64,000 nucleotides of DNA from Lamellibrachia satsuma (GCA_033239005.1 BSQZ01000001.1:1836501-1900500), one strand, 5' to 3'. Shown: positions 32,413-44,317, numbered from the stretch's first letter. Numbers and translations: made by a program. Notes: generated by a model not told the origin, from the letters alone.

Positions 32413-34664
32413 GCCTTACTTTTATACCCGGACACCAGACAACTAGATCGAAGGTTTTGTTAAATGTATTGTCATCATTGGGCTGCAGTGCTACATATGA
32501 ACAACAAGAAGTCAGCTGTCTTGAGCTGATCAATCAACGTTTTGGCTCCAGGCCTAATGAAGACTGATGACGGTTGCGGATTTTCTCAGTGGGAGGCAAA
32601 CAGTTTTGATTAAAATGATGATACTCTGAACATAGCTTGCCAACCATAACAGGACAAAGATCAACATACTGATGTCATCAACCGCGAGAGAGTTGGTACT
32701 TGGGGATATTACACGTGCATGAGACTTTAGCAACATCACACGCCCATAAAAGCAGCCCAGTCAGAACCTGATGACAGAGGTCTGATTTTTGGCAGTCAAA
32801 CCAGTGCAGTTACTCGTAGACACCTTTGACATAATTGACACATGATGGCTATGTTCAAGTATGGTAAATGGCAACCCACCGAATTGGCAAGACTTCATGT
32901 CAAAAATAACAACTGGGGACTGCACGTGTACCTCTGTCGTATACAACCTCATGATTCCCCTTAATCCGCAGACAAATGAAGCAGTCTAAGTACCATGACA
33001 TTTGTGAATAGACAACAACGTCTCGTAGGTCAGCGTTGTGCACAACTGACATTTGACCAGCCATTGTATCTGAAAGAATAAAAGGTTAAAAGAAAATAAT
33101 GGACGGGACTTCGTACACGTGCAGCTGCGTCTTGGCGGGTTCCATCAAATGGCATCATTCCTGTCTGCAAATGCACGGGATAAAGTGGTTTGGACGATCT
33201 CTGGGCAGCTGTGTATGCACGAAAGTCAATTTCCAAGATGTTCGGTGGCAAGTCTTACACAAAGACCCTATGAACTAGTTTTCTGACAAATGCAGATCTT
33301 CGCATATTGCTCTTGCGACCCAAAGCAGGTGCTGAGGCCGAAGATGAGGATGACGACGAGGACGGATCGGAAGAGACTGGACGGGACCAACAAGAGGAAC
33401 AACTTGCTGGTGAGAGCAATGGAGATATTCCCGATGACCCGGACCATGCTGGGAGTGGTGACGGAGGAGAATGGTGATAGAATGTAGTTAACGACGACCG
33501 GTGTCAACCTGCAATAGAAACATTTAGAACCGTAAGAGAAGACATAATGTGCTAATCTTGGTGAAGTGAACAATTCGGAGGAGGATATATGGTCACAATT
33601 TGGTGTTCTCTACATCAAGTTAATCAACCACGAAATCACTTGCCTGTGATGAGTCATTGCTGAATCTGTGCCAAGTTGTCCAAAACATCAAATCAGAGAA
33701 GCAGACAGAACAACAACACTACGGTCCCAATTCATGGAGTTTGTCTCTATTGTCCATGTCCATTAGAGCAGAAAGGACAGGAAAATCAAAGCAATTCAAG
33801 CAGGGCTACCTTTTTTCGCTGCCGTAGGCCACAACAACTATACAAAATGTCGTCGGCTCTATCTGCAAGACGGCCAAAGCCTCTGTTCATGTCTACAATC
33901 ACCGATGAAACAGGGACTCTTCACCATCCGACACAATGAGCAACTGTTTTGGTTGGGAACATGGGGTGACATGGCCATCGAACAATGCCTCACAAGAGCA
34001 GGCAAGAACCAATGTGGACTGATCACTGACACAACACACATCGAGGTAGTCAGGACCAAGTGACTTCTATCAGCACATATTGCTGCCCACTGCCAACGTC
34101 TAACTAACACATTCACAGGTACCTCGTCAGTCCAACACAGAGAAGTTCGTGCTGGAAGTATCAAACAGGACAACTTTGATTTGGAAAATTATTTATCTTT
34201 CTTCGAAGTCACAATCCATTTGCCAATGAAAATGACGAGCAACTGCAAAATGTTGCTACTGGAGTCATAGCTGATGACAGAGTCATAGCTGATGATGTAG
34301 AGGAAGATGTGAATAATGGAGGGCAACTTCACCAAAAGGTCACAGTTCACAAGTACACAGACGTCATTCTCAGGAAGTCAGATCAATTAAAAACGTCCTC
34401 ATGCTGAAAGATGGAGTAGAAGTCCTGCATGTCCTTGACGGATCTGTACCAAAGATCATTGGCCAGGTGTCACGATTTTTTACTGGTATGAACGATACAA
34501 TTCGTTAGTCTAGGGGTAACGATAAATAACGGAGGATGAGCCGACGTGACTTACTTTACTTTCTGGTTCCGACTATGTATATAATAACAAATACTATGAC
34601 AAATATGTCTCTACGTCACATTTCAATCCAAAGATGCCATTGCCATTGGAGGCGGGAGTCTTGA

Positions 34665-35118
34665 GGAGTCAGACCACAGATGAGAATTGCATCGGTGGCC
34701 ATGTTAACATTTTGTCTGATTATAAGAAAACGTGACCACTAAAAATTCTGAAACTTTTTTACAGCAACTGCCATCATCTCATCGACATGCTGACCAAGTT
34801 TTATCAAAATCACATACCTCCAGCTCTTTTAAAACGCCTCAACATGCGATGCCCATAAATTTTTACAAAAATAGCCATGTAATCATGCGACAACGTGGCC
34901 CATAGCAGAAAAATTCCCATAAATCCCTCCACCTCTTAAACTCTCAAAAAAATGCACCATTTTACAGCCAATAGCTTCTACAAACAAACCTGTGAATATG
35001 CCTTCTCAATTGCACTTATGTCACATCATTTGAATTCTTTAAATTCACATATCGCAATTTAATACGCCCTACATTCGTGTGAAACAATAAACAGGAAGGT
35101 CAACTGTGGTCTTACCCC
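34665..35118 (+). mobile_element. MITE copy 1 (left boundary of composite insertion)
   Basis: 454 bp. It begins GGAGTCAGACCACAGATGA and ends TCAACTGTGGTCTTACCCC, which are imperfect ~19-bp inverted ends. No ORF. The sequence is collinear with 36708-36863 plus 41763-42059. Confidence 0.85.
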
Positions 35119-36707
35119 AAATAGGGAATTTTTTTGTTAGAGAAAGTGTCAAATTTTATATCAAGTTGCGGCACAGTGTATATGTAGACACATTATGGAA
35201 CACTCCTGCTTGTCAAGTCATTATTATTTGTTTGACAGCCAAGTCTAAACAATGTTTTGCCTGTATTATTAGCTGAAAACCAGTCACATAATTTAATTAT
35301 AGGTCGATTTTGACACTAGATTTGCATAGCACTGCGAACCAATAAAGCCTGCTAACTGTTCCTTTGAATATACTAGTGAGTTTATTTTTAAATTAGTATT
35401 CATTTAATTGCTTGATTTTAAACCAGACATGGCATAACTTTGTAAGAAAATTGGAAATTTTTCACATTTAACAGGATTTAGGGTAAATTCCAATGTGTCA
35501 GGTTTGTAAAATTTTATTGTTTATGTGACTGCTTTCATACTTCTAGTTGATAAGATACAAGGCAAACGGCTTGATTTCGATACGCCACCATAAAAGGGTA
35601 TCACATGACCACATGCCAGTCGCAGCCAGATTTGAAAATGCTGATCTAGGCAGTGCTTCCAGTGGGTGTGACACAACCAAAATACAACTATTCTGTCCAA
35701 ATTTGTTACACAATGTTGCTAACGCACTGGGCCACAACACATATATCACCAATGACCACTCTAGTCCAAAATGGCTACCTGTTCCGTCACACACTTGTGT
35801 CATACCCCCTAATTTTCGCCAACTTTCCATTTTGGCATCCGATCTGTACCATGATGTTCATGCTTGCTACTGCTGTCTGCCTTTTCCAAGCAAACTGTTC
35901 ACTTTTCCTATCAACCTGTGCCTATGAGAATGACTATATCTTATGTAAACCACCTCAGAGTTATGGTTAGCTAGGGATGGGGTTAGCTAGAGATGGGGTT
36001 AGCCAGGGATGTGGTTAGCTAGAGATGGGGTTAGCTACGGTTATGGTTGCAAAGTACTGCACACAATATGATATGTGGTGAATAGACATTTTGGAAAGGC
36101 AACAGTTATTGTTGACATTAAAAATTGCTTATTGTAGACTTTTAGCTTACCACAAGTTCTATAATGCTATTTTAGCATATGAAAAATAAACAAATTGTAT
36201 TTATTAGCAATGAAATATCACATTAAACATCAACTTGCACAGTATATCAGCTCGTGCACATCAAACGTTATAGTACAAAACTAAAAGTACATTTATTTGA
36301 CATGTTTTATATTTAGTAGATCGGTTATAAAAACCTCCTAAGGGAGATTGTTAAACAGTTTAAATAGTAGCGGCGTTTAACCAGTAATGATCTTGTTGAC
36401 TAGATGGAATCAAGAACATATATATAATAATATAATATTATCCAGTCTGACACCGACAATTGTTTAATTGTCCCACACAACATGGGACAGGTTAGCAACC
36501 GTTTTTATTTATTTATTTTCAAAAATATGAGCCCTAATTATATTATCAGAATTGCAAATTATAAAAATTATAAGAAATTTGTTATAACAAAATAATAATT
36601 TCATCCAAATTACGTGTGATATCCACAATTAAGCTAATAACAACGACCAAAACATAAGCATATCAACATTTTATAACCGTGTTTGTGACCCCGACTTCCG
36701 TCTATTT
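35119..36707. other. 1.6-kb segment between two direct MITE copies; no gene
   Basis: No family motif found. A short 18-bp minisatellite lies at 35966-36050 (unit GGTTAGCTAGAGATGGGG, about five copies). The segment is part of the block absent from copy C. Confidence 0.6.
35966..36050. repeat. 18-bp minisatellite
   Basis: About five imperfect units of GGTTAGCTAGAGATGGGG. Confidence 0.8.
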
Positions 36708-36863
36708 GGAGTGAGACCACAGTTGAGAATTGCATTGGTGGCCATGTTAACATTTTGTCTGAGTATAAGAAAACGTGACCACTAAAAATTCTGAAACTTT
36801 TTCACAGCAATTGTCATCATCTCATTGACATGCTGACCAAGTTTTATCAAAATCACATACCTT

Positions 36864-37014
36864 TGTAATATCCTGGACTATGTTGCATGATTGAGTAGGC
36901 ACTCATGGTGAGTTGGCTAGAGCACTGTACCGATGTAGACAGCCGTTCAAATAAACATTACAGTTAGTTGAAAAGCTAGCCTTATTATACTGAACCCAGA
37001 AAGAGAACTTTACA
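36864..37014 (+). repeat. 5' LTR of gypsy 2
   Basis: 151 bp, identical by eye to the 3' LTR. It contains AATAAA. Confidence 0.95.
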
Positions 37015-37030
37015 TGGTGGCGGCGGTTCG
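37015..37030 (+). promoter_or_regulatory. Primer-binding site of gypsy 2
   Basis: TGGTGGCGGCGGTTCG directly abuts the LTR; donor tRNA not identified. Confidence 0.65.
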
Positions 37031-37415
37031 ATGCAAAGAAAGCACGCATGGACCACGTAAGAACATTGAATGTCAAACTAACTTGAAATATGCGATTGTT
37101 GTGCCACGAAGGCAGCATAGCGAATGAAGTAAAATGAAGCCGAACTATTTTCACGTACAGCACACTGCAGTAGAGACGTCCATCGCTAGAAAAGCAGGCG
37201 TATGAATACATTGAAAGCTACAAAAGTAAAGCGGCACATACAACGAAAAGCGTGACGCAACAAAAGCGAAGAAGTGTGATGATCTACGCTATACGTAATG
37301 CTCGTCGACGCACGAGTGTAGCGCGTGCAAGACGTACGCCGTGTTGTGATTGCTATAAATAAAGAAATACATTGTATGCAATACACACTGAACTGACTAC
37401 TGCGAACACGGAATA

Positions 37416-38486
37416 ATGTCTGACCATCCACGAATGGACTGGTCTAACGCAGACCTAGCTGGAACATTCAAACTGTTCAAGCAAAAATGTGAAATATACT
37501 TCAATGTAAAAGACACAAAAGTAGACAAAATGGTCAACCATATACTGCTATATGCCGGTGATGAAGGTATAAAAATATACAATTCGTGGAACTTATCAGA
37601 TAGTGATAGAACAAATCCATCACTGGTGTGGGAAAAATTCCAAGCACACATTGAGCCCAAAGTAAACTTTAGGGTGCAACGTTTTTATCTACAGAAATAC
37701 AGTCAGGCAGGAGGTGAATCAATCGATGATTACGTCACACGGTGCAAGCTGCAAGCGCAAAAATGCAAATTTAATCAAGCTGAAGCAGAGGAAAGACTCA
37801 TTGAACAGTTGATCATCGGCACTAACATTGCAGAGTTACAAAAAGAGCTATTGGGTCATGACGATAAACTCACGCTAGAAAAAGCACTGGACATAGGGCG
37901 CACAACAGAAGCGTCAATAAGTCACATGACGCAGCTGCAAAGCGTACAGTCGAATCACACCAACGTGCACTATGTCCGCGCAGCCAATCCCAGTAAAGGC
38001 TGTCGATTCTGTGGGAGGGCTCACCTAAGAGAGGACAGATGCCCAGCATACGGTTCCACCTGTAAGAAATGTGGCGGCAGAAATCATTGGCAGGCGGTGT
38101 GTAAGAAGTCTGATGGGGGTCAAGGACAACCTAAAAGGGGGAGAGGACAGCATGTCGTCAGAGCGCGATCCAAGACAAGACGCGAATGGCACAGCGACGG
38201 GGCATCCGCAGCATACAGGCGGAAGCGAGACGTCCACGCTGTAGGTCTGCAGAGAGGATACGCGGAGCCACAAGACAAATTGGAAGCACAATTTGAACAC
38301 CTGAGCTTCGCATCATTGACGACAAACGGCACTACAATGGATACACGCGACGAAGTATTCGCCAATCTCGACATCAAACTGCCCAATATACGCAAGGGGC
38401 AAACAGCAGACCTTGAAGGTCAAAGTGGACACAGGGGCCCAAGGGAACATACTCCCGCTGAGGGTATTCAGGAAGATGTTCCCTGA
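37416..38486 (+). CDS. gag: Gypsy 2 gag polyprotein
   Basis: 356 codons, no lesion. The N-terminal capsid-like region starts MSDHPRMDWSNADLAGTFKL, followed by HILLYAGDEGIKIYNSW and NFRVQRFYLQKYSQ, the usual gypsy gag order also seen in gypsy 1. Two Cys/His boxes occur at about 37998-38102: CRFCGRAHLREDRCP and CKKCGGRNHWQAVC, the second a canonical zinc knuckle. Beyond them the chain is basic. It overlaps pol by about 74 nt or more, with pol in the +1 register, so expression by a frameshift is expected. ATG 37416 follows the first in-frame opportunity downstream of the primer-binding site. Confidence 0.92.
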   Translation: MSDHPRMDWSNADLAGTFKLFKQKCEIYFNVKDTKVDKMVNHILLYAGDEGIKIYNSWNLSDSDRTNPSLVWEKFQAHIEPKVNFRVQRFYLQKYSQAGGESIDDYVTRCKLQAQKCKFNQAEAEERLIEQLIIGTNIAELQKELLGHDDKLTLEKALDIGRTTEASISHMTQLQSVQSNHTNVHYVRAANPSKGCRFCGRAHLREDRCPAYGSTCKKCGGRNHWQAVCKKSDGGQGQPKRGRGQHVVRARSKTRREWHSDGASAAYRRKRDVHAVGLQRGYAEPQDKLEAQFEHLSFASLTTNGTTMDTRDEVFANLDIKLPNIRKGQTADLEGQSGHRGPREHTPAEGIQEDVP

Positions 38487-41472
38487 CGCGATAACTGGAC
38501 AACACCCGACACATGGAACGTTGATGCCGCGAGACCACACGATCTTGTCTGCTTATAACGGTACACGAATTCCACAGTATGGAACAATCCAATTGGCATG
38601 TCGATATCAGCAGAGCGATTGGGTGGACGCCGAATTCTTTGTGGCAGACACAGAAGGTCCAGCAATCCTAGGACTACCAAACTCTCGCCAACTACGACTC
38701 GTGACTCTACACTGCGCCATAGAGAAGAATACGATCAGTCAACAAGCCGATCCGATTGGGTCAACGCAAGTGCTGAAGCAGACGTACCCAGATCGCTTCG
38801 ACACCTTGGGAAACTTCCCAGGAACATATCACATCGTGACAGACCCAGACGTGCAGCCAGTGATACACGCGCCAAGGAAGTGTCCGATTCAACTGAAGGA
38901 GGAGCTCCAGAAAGCGCTAGACAAGATGGTGCAAGATAAAGTCATCAAGCGAGTCACCGAACCAACAGAGTGGGTATCTAGTCTGGCTTTCTCGCGCAAG
39001 AAGGACGGTTCGTTGAGGATATGCCTGGATCCCAAGGATCTCAACCGAGCCATAAAGAGATGCCACCACAAGACACCGACACTTGAAGAAATCACTCACA
39101 AGTTCACAGGCGCGAAGCACTTCTCAAAGCTAGATGCAAAGAACGGCTATTGGTCAGTGAAACTGGACCATGAAAGCAGCCTTCTGACGACTTTTAACAG
39201 TCCCTTTGGCAGGTACTGCTTCACGAGAATGCCGTTTGGTCTCGTCATGTCGCAAGACGTGTTCCAGCAGAAGATGGACGCGATCCTCCACAACTGTCCC
39301 GGGACGGTCGGCATAGCTGATGACGTCGCCGTATTTGGACGCACAGAGGCGGAGCATGACGCCAACCTACGGAATCTCATGAACGTTGCCCGTGAGTACG
39401 GTTTGGTGTTCAACAGCAAGAAGTGTGTGGTGAAGGCATCACAGATCAGCTTCTTTGGTATTTTGTACGACGACAAGGGCGCTCACCCAGACCCGAAGAA
39501 GGTGGAGGACATTCAGATGATCCCAGCTCCAACGAACAGAACGGAACTGCAGGAGTTCTTGGGAATCGTCACATACATGGGCCCGTTCGTACCCAACTTG
39601 TCGCAGAACACGGCAATGTTGCGCGACCTACTGAAGAAAGACGTCGAATACCAGTGATCACAGATGCACCAAGAAGTCTTCGATAAGGTCAAGTCCTCGA
39701 TATGCGCTGAGACGACACTCGCGTATTTTGACTGTGATAAAGACTATACAATACAAGTTGATGCGTCAGGAAGAGGATTGGGAGCTGTCCTGTTACAGGA
39801 AGGAAGACCAATCGCATACGCTTCCAAGAGCCTGACAGACACCGAAAAGCGGTACGCCAACATAGAACGAGAACTACTCGCTGTTGTGTTCGGCGCAGAA
39901 CGTTTCAGAACATACGTGTATGGCAAACACTTCGTAGTTGAGAGCGACCACAAGCCTTTAGAAATGATTCAGCTGAAGAACTTGATGGCAGCCCCACCTA
40001 GACTGCAAAGGATGCTACTGAGGATTCAGCACTATGACATCACTATCAAGTACAGGCCAGGAAAGGAGTTGCTCCTAGCCGACGGGTTGTCGAGACTGCC
40101 AAACCCTCGAAGTAGAGAAGAAATTGACCTCGATGTGATGGTCAGCATGGTGCAGTTCTCGAACAACAAGATACTGGAACTGCGAAGGGAGACGGACACG
40201 GACACGATTCTCCGCGACTTACAAGAAGTCATCATCAGAGGTTGGCAAAAGACGCGTGCCGACATCCCGATAATCTTGCGACCATTCTGGTGCTACCGTG
40301 ATGAGCTCTCGGTAGAGGACGGAGTCATCCTGAAAGGCGAGCGTGTAGTTATACCACAAAGTATGCAGGCGGACGTGATCCAGCGCATACACGCCGGTCA
40401 TCAAGGCATCGAGAAATGCAAGATGCGGGCGAGAACTAGCGTCTTCTGGAATGGCATCAACAATGATCTTGAGGACGTAGTGAAAAGATGTGCCGTGTGT
40501 CAGGAACACCAGCACACCAATCCCAGAGAGACACTGTTGCCGCACGAGTTGCCAACACGATCGTGGCAGATCCTGGGGACAGATCTGTTCCACTACAACA
40601 ACTCGGAGTATTTAATAGTAGTTAATTATTACTCCAAGTTTCCGTTTGTACGCAAGATGCCGACACCGTGTACCAGTCACGCGGTAGTAGCGGCAACGGC
40701 AGACATATTCTCAGAACACGGGGTTCCAGAGAAGGTCGTGAGCGACAACGGACCACACTACGATTGCGTCAACTACAAGAAGTTCGCACAGGAATGGGGA
40801 TTCGAGCATGTGACAAGTTCTCCTCACTTCCCACAGTCAAATGGATTTGTTGAGCGCACCATACAGACGGTCAAGCGCACTCTTCTGAAGGCGAAGGAGA
40901 GCAACATGAATCCATGCAAGGCGATGCTGTGCTTGAGGACGACGCCTCTCGATCATCATCTACCGTCACCCAGCGAACTGTTGTACGCACGGAAGTTGAA
41001 AGGCGACCTCCCCATCCAGATTCGCAACCCGTTGACGCGTAGAGACGACATCTACAGGCGACTGCAGGAGCGCCAGGACACGCAGAAGACGTTTCACGAC
41101 GCGCACGCGCACGACATGTCACAATTGACGGCAGGGCAACATGTGCGCATACAAGACAAAGCGTCTGGCCGGTGGCAGAAAGCCACTGTAACAGCGACCT
41201 GCGAAGAGCCGCGGTCGTACCTAGTCGAGGCGCAGAACAGTCGCATCCTGAGGCGCAATCGACGTCAGTTACAAGCGACACCATCGCCAAGAAGGGTACA
41301 CTTCGCAGACGAAACACTGACAGCGGTAGGCGGCGATGACACACCCCGCGCACAGCCCGCAACAACGGGGCAACACGATGAGCACACGAGAAGAGCTGAC
41401 GACGCAACGCAACTGGCATACCGAACGCGGTCTGGCAGAGCTGTCAAGCAGCCGGACAGGCTTGACCTGTAA
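38413..41472 (+). pseudogene. pol: Gypsy 2 pol: protease, RT, RNase H, integrase, with one in-frame TGA
   Basis: One reading frame carries the whole polyprotein. Protease is VDTGAQGNILPL (about 38425). RT runs from EWVSSLAFSRKKDG through FTRMPFGLVMSQDVF to the active site GIADDVAVFG (about 39309). A TGA at 39655-39657 then stops it, where related elements have Trp. RNase H follows, with VDASGRGLGAVLLQ (39757), ESDHKPLEM and LLADGLSRL. Integrase has HQGIEKCKMRAR...CAVCQ (40399-40503), GTDLFHY (40576), SDNGPHY (40741) and the Glu in SNGFVERT (40837), giving a complete DDE triad. It ends RTRSGRAVKQPDRLDL before TAA. Apart from the TGA no damage was seen. The 38413 start is only the gag-overlap boundary, since pol is normally made by frameshift. 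Confidence 0.92.
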
Positions 41473-41606
41473 CTATTTAGAATAGTGTGCCATACTAGAA
41501 TAGTTGTGCCATGCTAGAATAGGTGCGCCATATTAGAATAATACAATACATGCAGAGACAATAAGTTATAGTTTACTGTTCTTGTTCCCTATGTTAAAAA
41601 GGGGGA

Positions 41607-41757
41607 TGTAATATCCTGGACTATGTTGCATGATTGAGTAGGCACTCATGGTGAGTTGGCTAGAGCACTGTACCGATGTAGACAGCCGTTCAAATAAACA
41701 TTACAGTTAGTTGAAAAGCTAGCCTTATTATACTGAACCCAGAAAGAGAACTTTACA
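41607..41757 (+). repeat. 3' LTR of gypsy 2
   Basis: 151 bp, identical to the 5' LTR; preceded by AAAAAGGGGGA. Confidence 0.95.
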
Positions 41758-42059
41758 ACCTCCAGCTCTTTTAAAACGCCCCGACGTGCGATGCCCATAA
41801 ATTTTTACAAAAATTGCCATGTATTTATGCGCCGACATGGCCCATAGCAGAAAAATTCCCATAAATCCCTCCGCCTGTTAAACTCTCAAAAAATGCACCA
41901 TTTTACAGCCAATAGCTTCTACAAACAAACCTGTGAATATGCCTGCTCAACTGCACTTATGTCACATCATATGAATTATTTAAATTCACATATTGCAATT
42001 TCATACGCCCTACATTCGTGTCAAACAATAAACAGGAAGGTCAACTGTGGTCTTACCCC

Positions 42060-42690
42060 TTGAGTGAGTTTTGCACTCGGCCCATATGGAAATTCGTCGA
42101 CCGGTGAAAGAAACCGTGGATGGAACCATGTTTCATTGTATCCGTTATACTGATAATTCAGCAAATAATCTAGCAACTTTTTCACTAAGATACTCAATCC
42201 TGACGAATTGGGTAGCTGGAGCTTTACCAACAATATAAACCATAAATTACTGATTACATATATCGAAAGGAATTCAGTTCTAACTTAGCTAGGGTACGGG
42301 AAAACTCTTTCGATTCTAGCGTCTGCCCGTATTTATTTATAGCGTTTTTTGAGTCTTTATGCAACATGACCACAACTATTATTCTAAGGATGATTTGTTA
42401 CCATATTTGTTCTATGCCTTTTTATAAGGTTGTATTAATAAAGTAAATAAGATAACAATGTCACAGCGAAAGAAATTACTTCAAACAGACTAACTGAACA
42501 AGTGTTGTCTGTGGACTATCGCATGTCCAGGGTTAGACAAATTGACACAAATTCGTGGTATCTGAATTTGTGTGACAACTTTTGTGAAGATATGAAAAAT
42601 GACCGTGCAAGCTGTATGATAAATTGTAATAATTTAACAACATTGATGCATATTATCAATGCAAATTAAAACACGGAATTAAAAAACGTG
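42060..42690 (+). repeat. 3' flank of copy B, resumed after the composite insertion
   Basis: The sequence from TTGAGTGAGTTTTGCACTCG onward matches the reverse complement of 61850-62461 at high identity, with small indels. Together with 34440-34664 it forms the common non-coding tail of copies B and C. It ends near CAATGCAAATTAAAACACGG. Confidence 0.85.
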
Positions 42691-42760
42691 ACACCAGGGC
42701 ATATTCTTCGGTTGTCTTTAACATACAGTAGTACACAAATATACAGAAAATTAACTGTAC

Positions 42761-42980
42761 CTTTTCTTTTTTTCTTTTTCAACAGTTGTCGTTTCAAATG
42801 TTTTTGTTTGCTTAGATGAAACACCCAGTAGACCTTCATAAATGTTCAACCAGACTTTGTACTTGACCTTATCATCAAACTGTCTATTGACTGTCACGTG
42901 TCGTTCCTCAGCAACCACACTGCCCTCTAGTGGATAATGTGCTGCTTCTCCACCATCCGGCTGGTAGTAGATCACCACTA
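42761..42980 (-). CDS. FN3 domain, C-terminal half exon (Ig/FN3 gene)
   Basis: Between an acceptor (GTGTTAG) and donor (AAAAG|GTACAG) the minus strand reads VIYYQPDGGEAAHYPLEGS, then DDKVKYKVWLNIYEGLLGVS and KTFETT. This is the C'-G strand pattern of a fibronectin type III domain. A basic EKEKKKR end follows. It is the last recognisable exon of the minus-strand Ig/FN3 gene; downstream lies the copy B flank, so the membrane anchor and cytoplasmic part are not seen. Confidence 0.6.
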
Positions 42981-43160
42981 ACACATTTGTAGATGATATA
43001 TGACCATTCGACAGTCATATGTGATCTTTTTCTACCATCACACTTTGTATGGTAATCTGTGGTGATGCTGTTAAACCAAGCAGAATCTAATTAGCTATGC
43101 AGTTAATTACATTAACATATGTCAATATTAGTTCAATTTACATTACATTTTTATAATATG

Positions 43161-43163
<3 letters not shown>

Positions 43164-43220
<57 letters not shown>
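43164..43220. repeat. (TA)n microsatellite
   Basis: About 28 TA units in an intron of the Ig/FN3 gene. Confidence 0.97.
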
Positions 43221-43221
<1 letters not shown>

Positions 43222-43999
43222 CTGCAGTGAAAACAATTTGCTATCAAAATGCAAACCATCTGGTTAGTTTCCCAAAATAAGAATAATCAAAATCCACTGA
43301 ATATCTCACAATTTATTCCCACTGTTACCGTTTTTATCTAGCTCTTGACAACGCTCACTAATATGCCCATAGCACGGAGAACAGTGTTATCTTCACAACA
43401 GTTACCTGATCAGAACTACACATCATCAACTAAAGTCTACTAAACCATGGGTTTATAACAAAAAGCAACACATGCAGACATCTATGATAATAATGTGTAG
43501 TGTTTATAATCTGAAGAGATGTAATATACCATATTGATGCCATCTAACAACAAAGCTGCTGTTGAATGGTTCCATAAATATCAAACATGCATAAATATTA
43601 TTATGCACTATATGTATTATGCTATAATTTTATTTGTGCAATCGTATATTGTAGCTGATAGATGCAAAGTAATATCTTGATTCATATTAATTTGATGTTC
43701 CACTGGACTGTAGAGGTTTACTGATATAGTTATAATTATTATTAAGATTTATGTAAGAAAATGTATCATATTCCACAAATTCTGCTCACTCCCTGGACCT
43801 GCTGGAATAAAGCACAATGATATTCTTATAAATATATGCTAAAATAACAACATATCAGTTATTTATTTATACAAGGGTAAAGCACAATGATATTCTTATA
43901 AACATATGCTAAATAACAACATATTTATGACCTGGATACTTGTTAAGACAATACAAACCTAATTGTCATTATAGCTTTTGTAGTGTTCTTGCATCATAC

Positions 44000-44317
44000 C
44001 TCTGGTGCTGCCAGTCTGTGTGATGGTGAGACTTCTGTTTGTGTCTTTGTCTCTGGGTCGACTCTTCTCAGCTTAGAGAGAGAAGACATACTGTGTGTGA
44101 GGCTGTAGTCACAGTCGCCTCACACCAGGTAACATAATCTGTTGTGTAGATGAATATGTCGCTCCAAATTCTCAGAGCCACTTCATTTGATGCCCTGTGC
44201 TGTAGGGTGAAAGTATGCGGAGGGTATCCACCATCGAAACCAGGGCGCCACTGGAGGGTGAGGGCGACTGAAGTGTGGTTGCTCAGACTGTGAATTTAAG
44301 GGGTGCCCGTGTTGGAC
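44000..44317 (-). pseudogene. FN3 domain, N-terminal half exon, frame-damaged
   Basis: After CACTGCAG the minus strand reads GPTRAPL in one frame. After a one-base slip it reads IHSLSNHTSVALTLQWRPG and GGYPPHTFTLQHRAS, the A-C strand pattern of FN3 with its core Trp. Further down, KDTNRSLTITQTGSTRG precedes a GTATGA donor, but a stop (near 44070) lies between. Either the exon ends earlier or it is broken. Confidence 0.55.

Larger units (their letters stand above)
31147..34664 (+). pseudogene. Uncharacterised multicopy gene family, copy B (with N-terminal zinc-finger-like block)
   Basis: Copy B preserves a 5' end that A lacks: MDGYSADTDIIKSA at 31149, then DQCVLCKEDGGGLIRNLGQK with CxxC, and EAKYHKNCMPAF with HxxxC (31229-31440). 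This looks like a CC/HC zinc-binding block. It continues with FGSDITIVDIQG (31632), RAATLFHDSFQETDDGE, IDRLESQIPPILLTLVK (to about 32008), LNVLSSLGCSATYEQQ (32459), QLTFDQPLYLKE (33046), VQLRLGGFHQMASFL (33118), LYLQDGQSLCSCLQSPMKQG-type frames (33850) and a C-terminal part to about 34440. A SINE and a TA run interrupt it at 32012-32411. A 7.4-kb composite insertion starts at 34665. The 3' flank resumes at 42060. Many stops. Confidence 0.65.
36864..41757 (+). mobile_element. Ty3/gypsy LTR retrotransposon 2, young, nearly intact
   Basis: LTRs 36864-37014 and 41607-41757 (151 bp each, TGTAAT...TTTACA) read identically, so the insertion is recent. The flanks are ACCTT and ACCTC, the expected 5-bp duplication with one change. 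TGGTGGCGGCGGTTCG follows the 5' LTR as primer-binding site, and AAAAAGGGGGA precedes the 3' LTR as polypurine tract. gag and pol are open except for a single in-frame TGA in pol. The element sits inside MITE copy 2. Confidence 0.96.
36708..42059 (+). mobile_element. MITE copy 2, split by gypsy 2 (right boundary of composite insertion)
   Basis: Left part 36708-36863 starts GGAGTGAGACCACAGTTGA, and right part 41763-42059 ends CTGTGGTCTTACCCC. Joined, they match copy 1 throughout. The gypsy insertion left ACCTT/ACCTC flanks (5 bp, one mismatch). Confidence 0.88.

Noticed and set aside
35543..35970. ORFs of 95-126 codons on both strands
   Set aside because: No family motif, no splice context and overlapping frames of similar length; likely chance in the 1.6-kb MITE-bounded segment.
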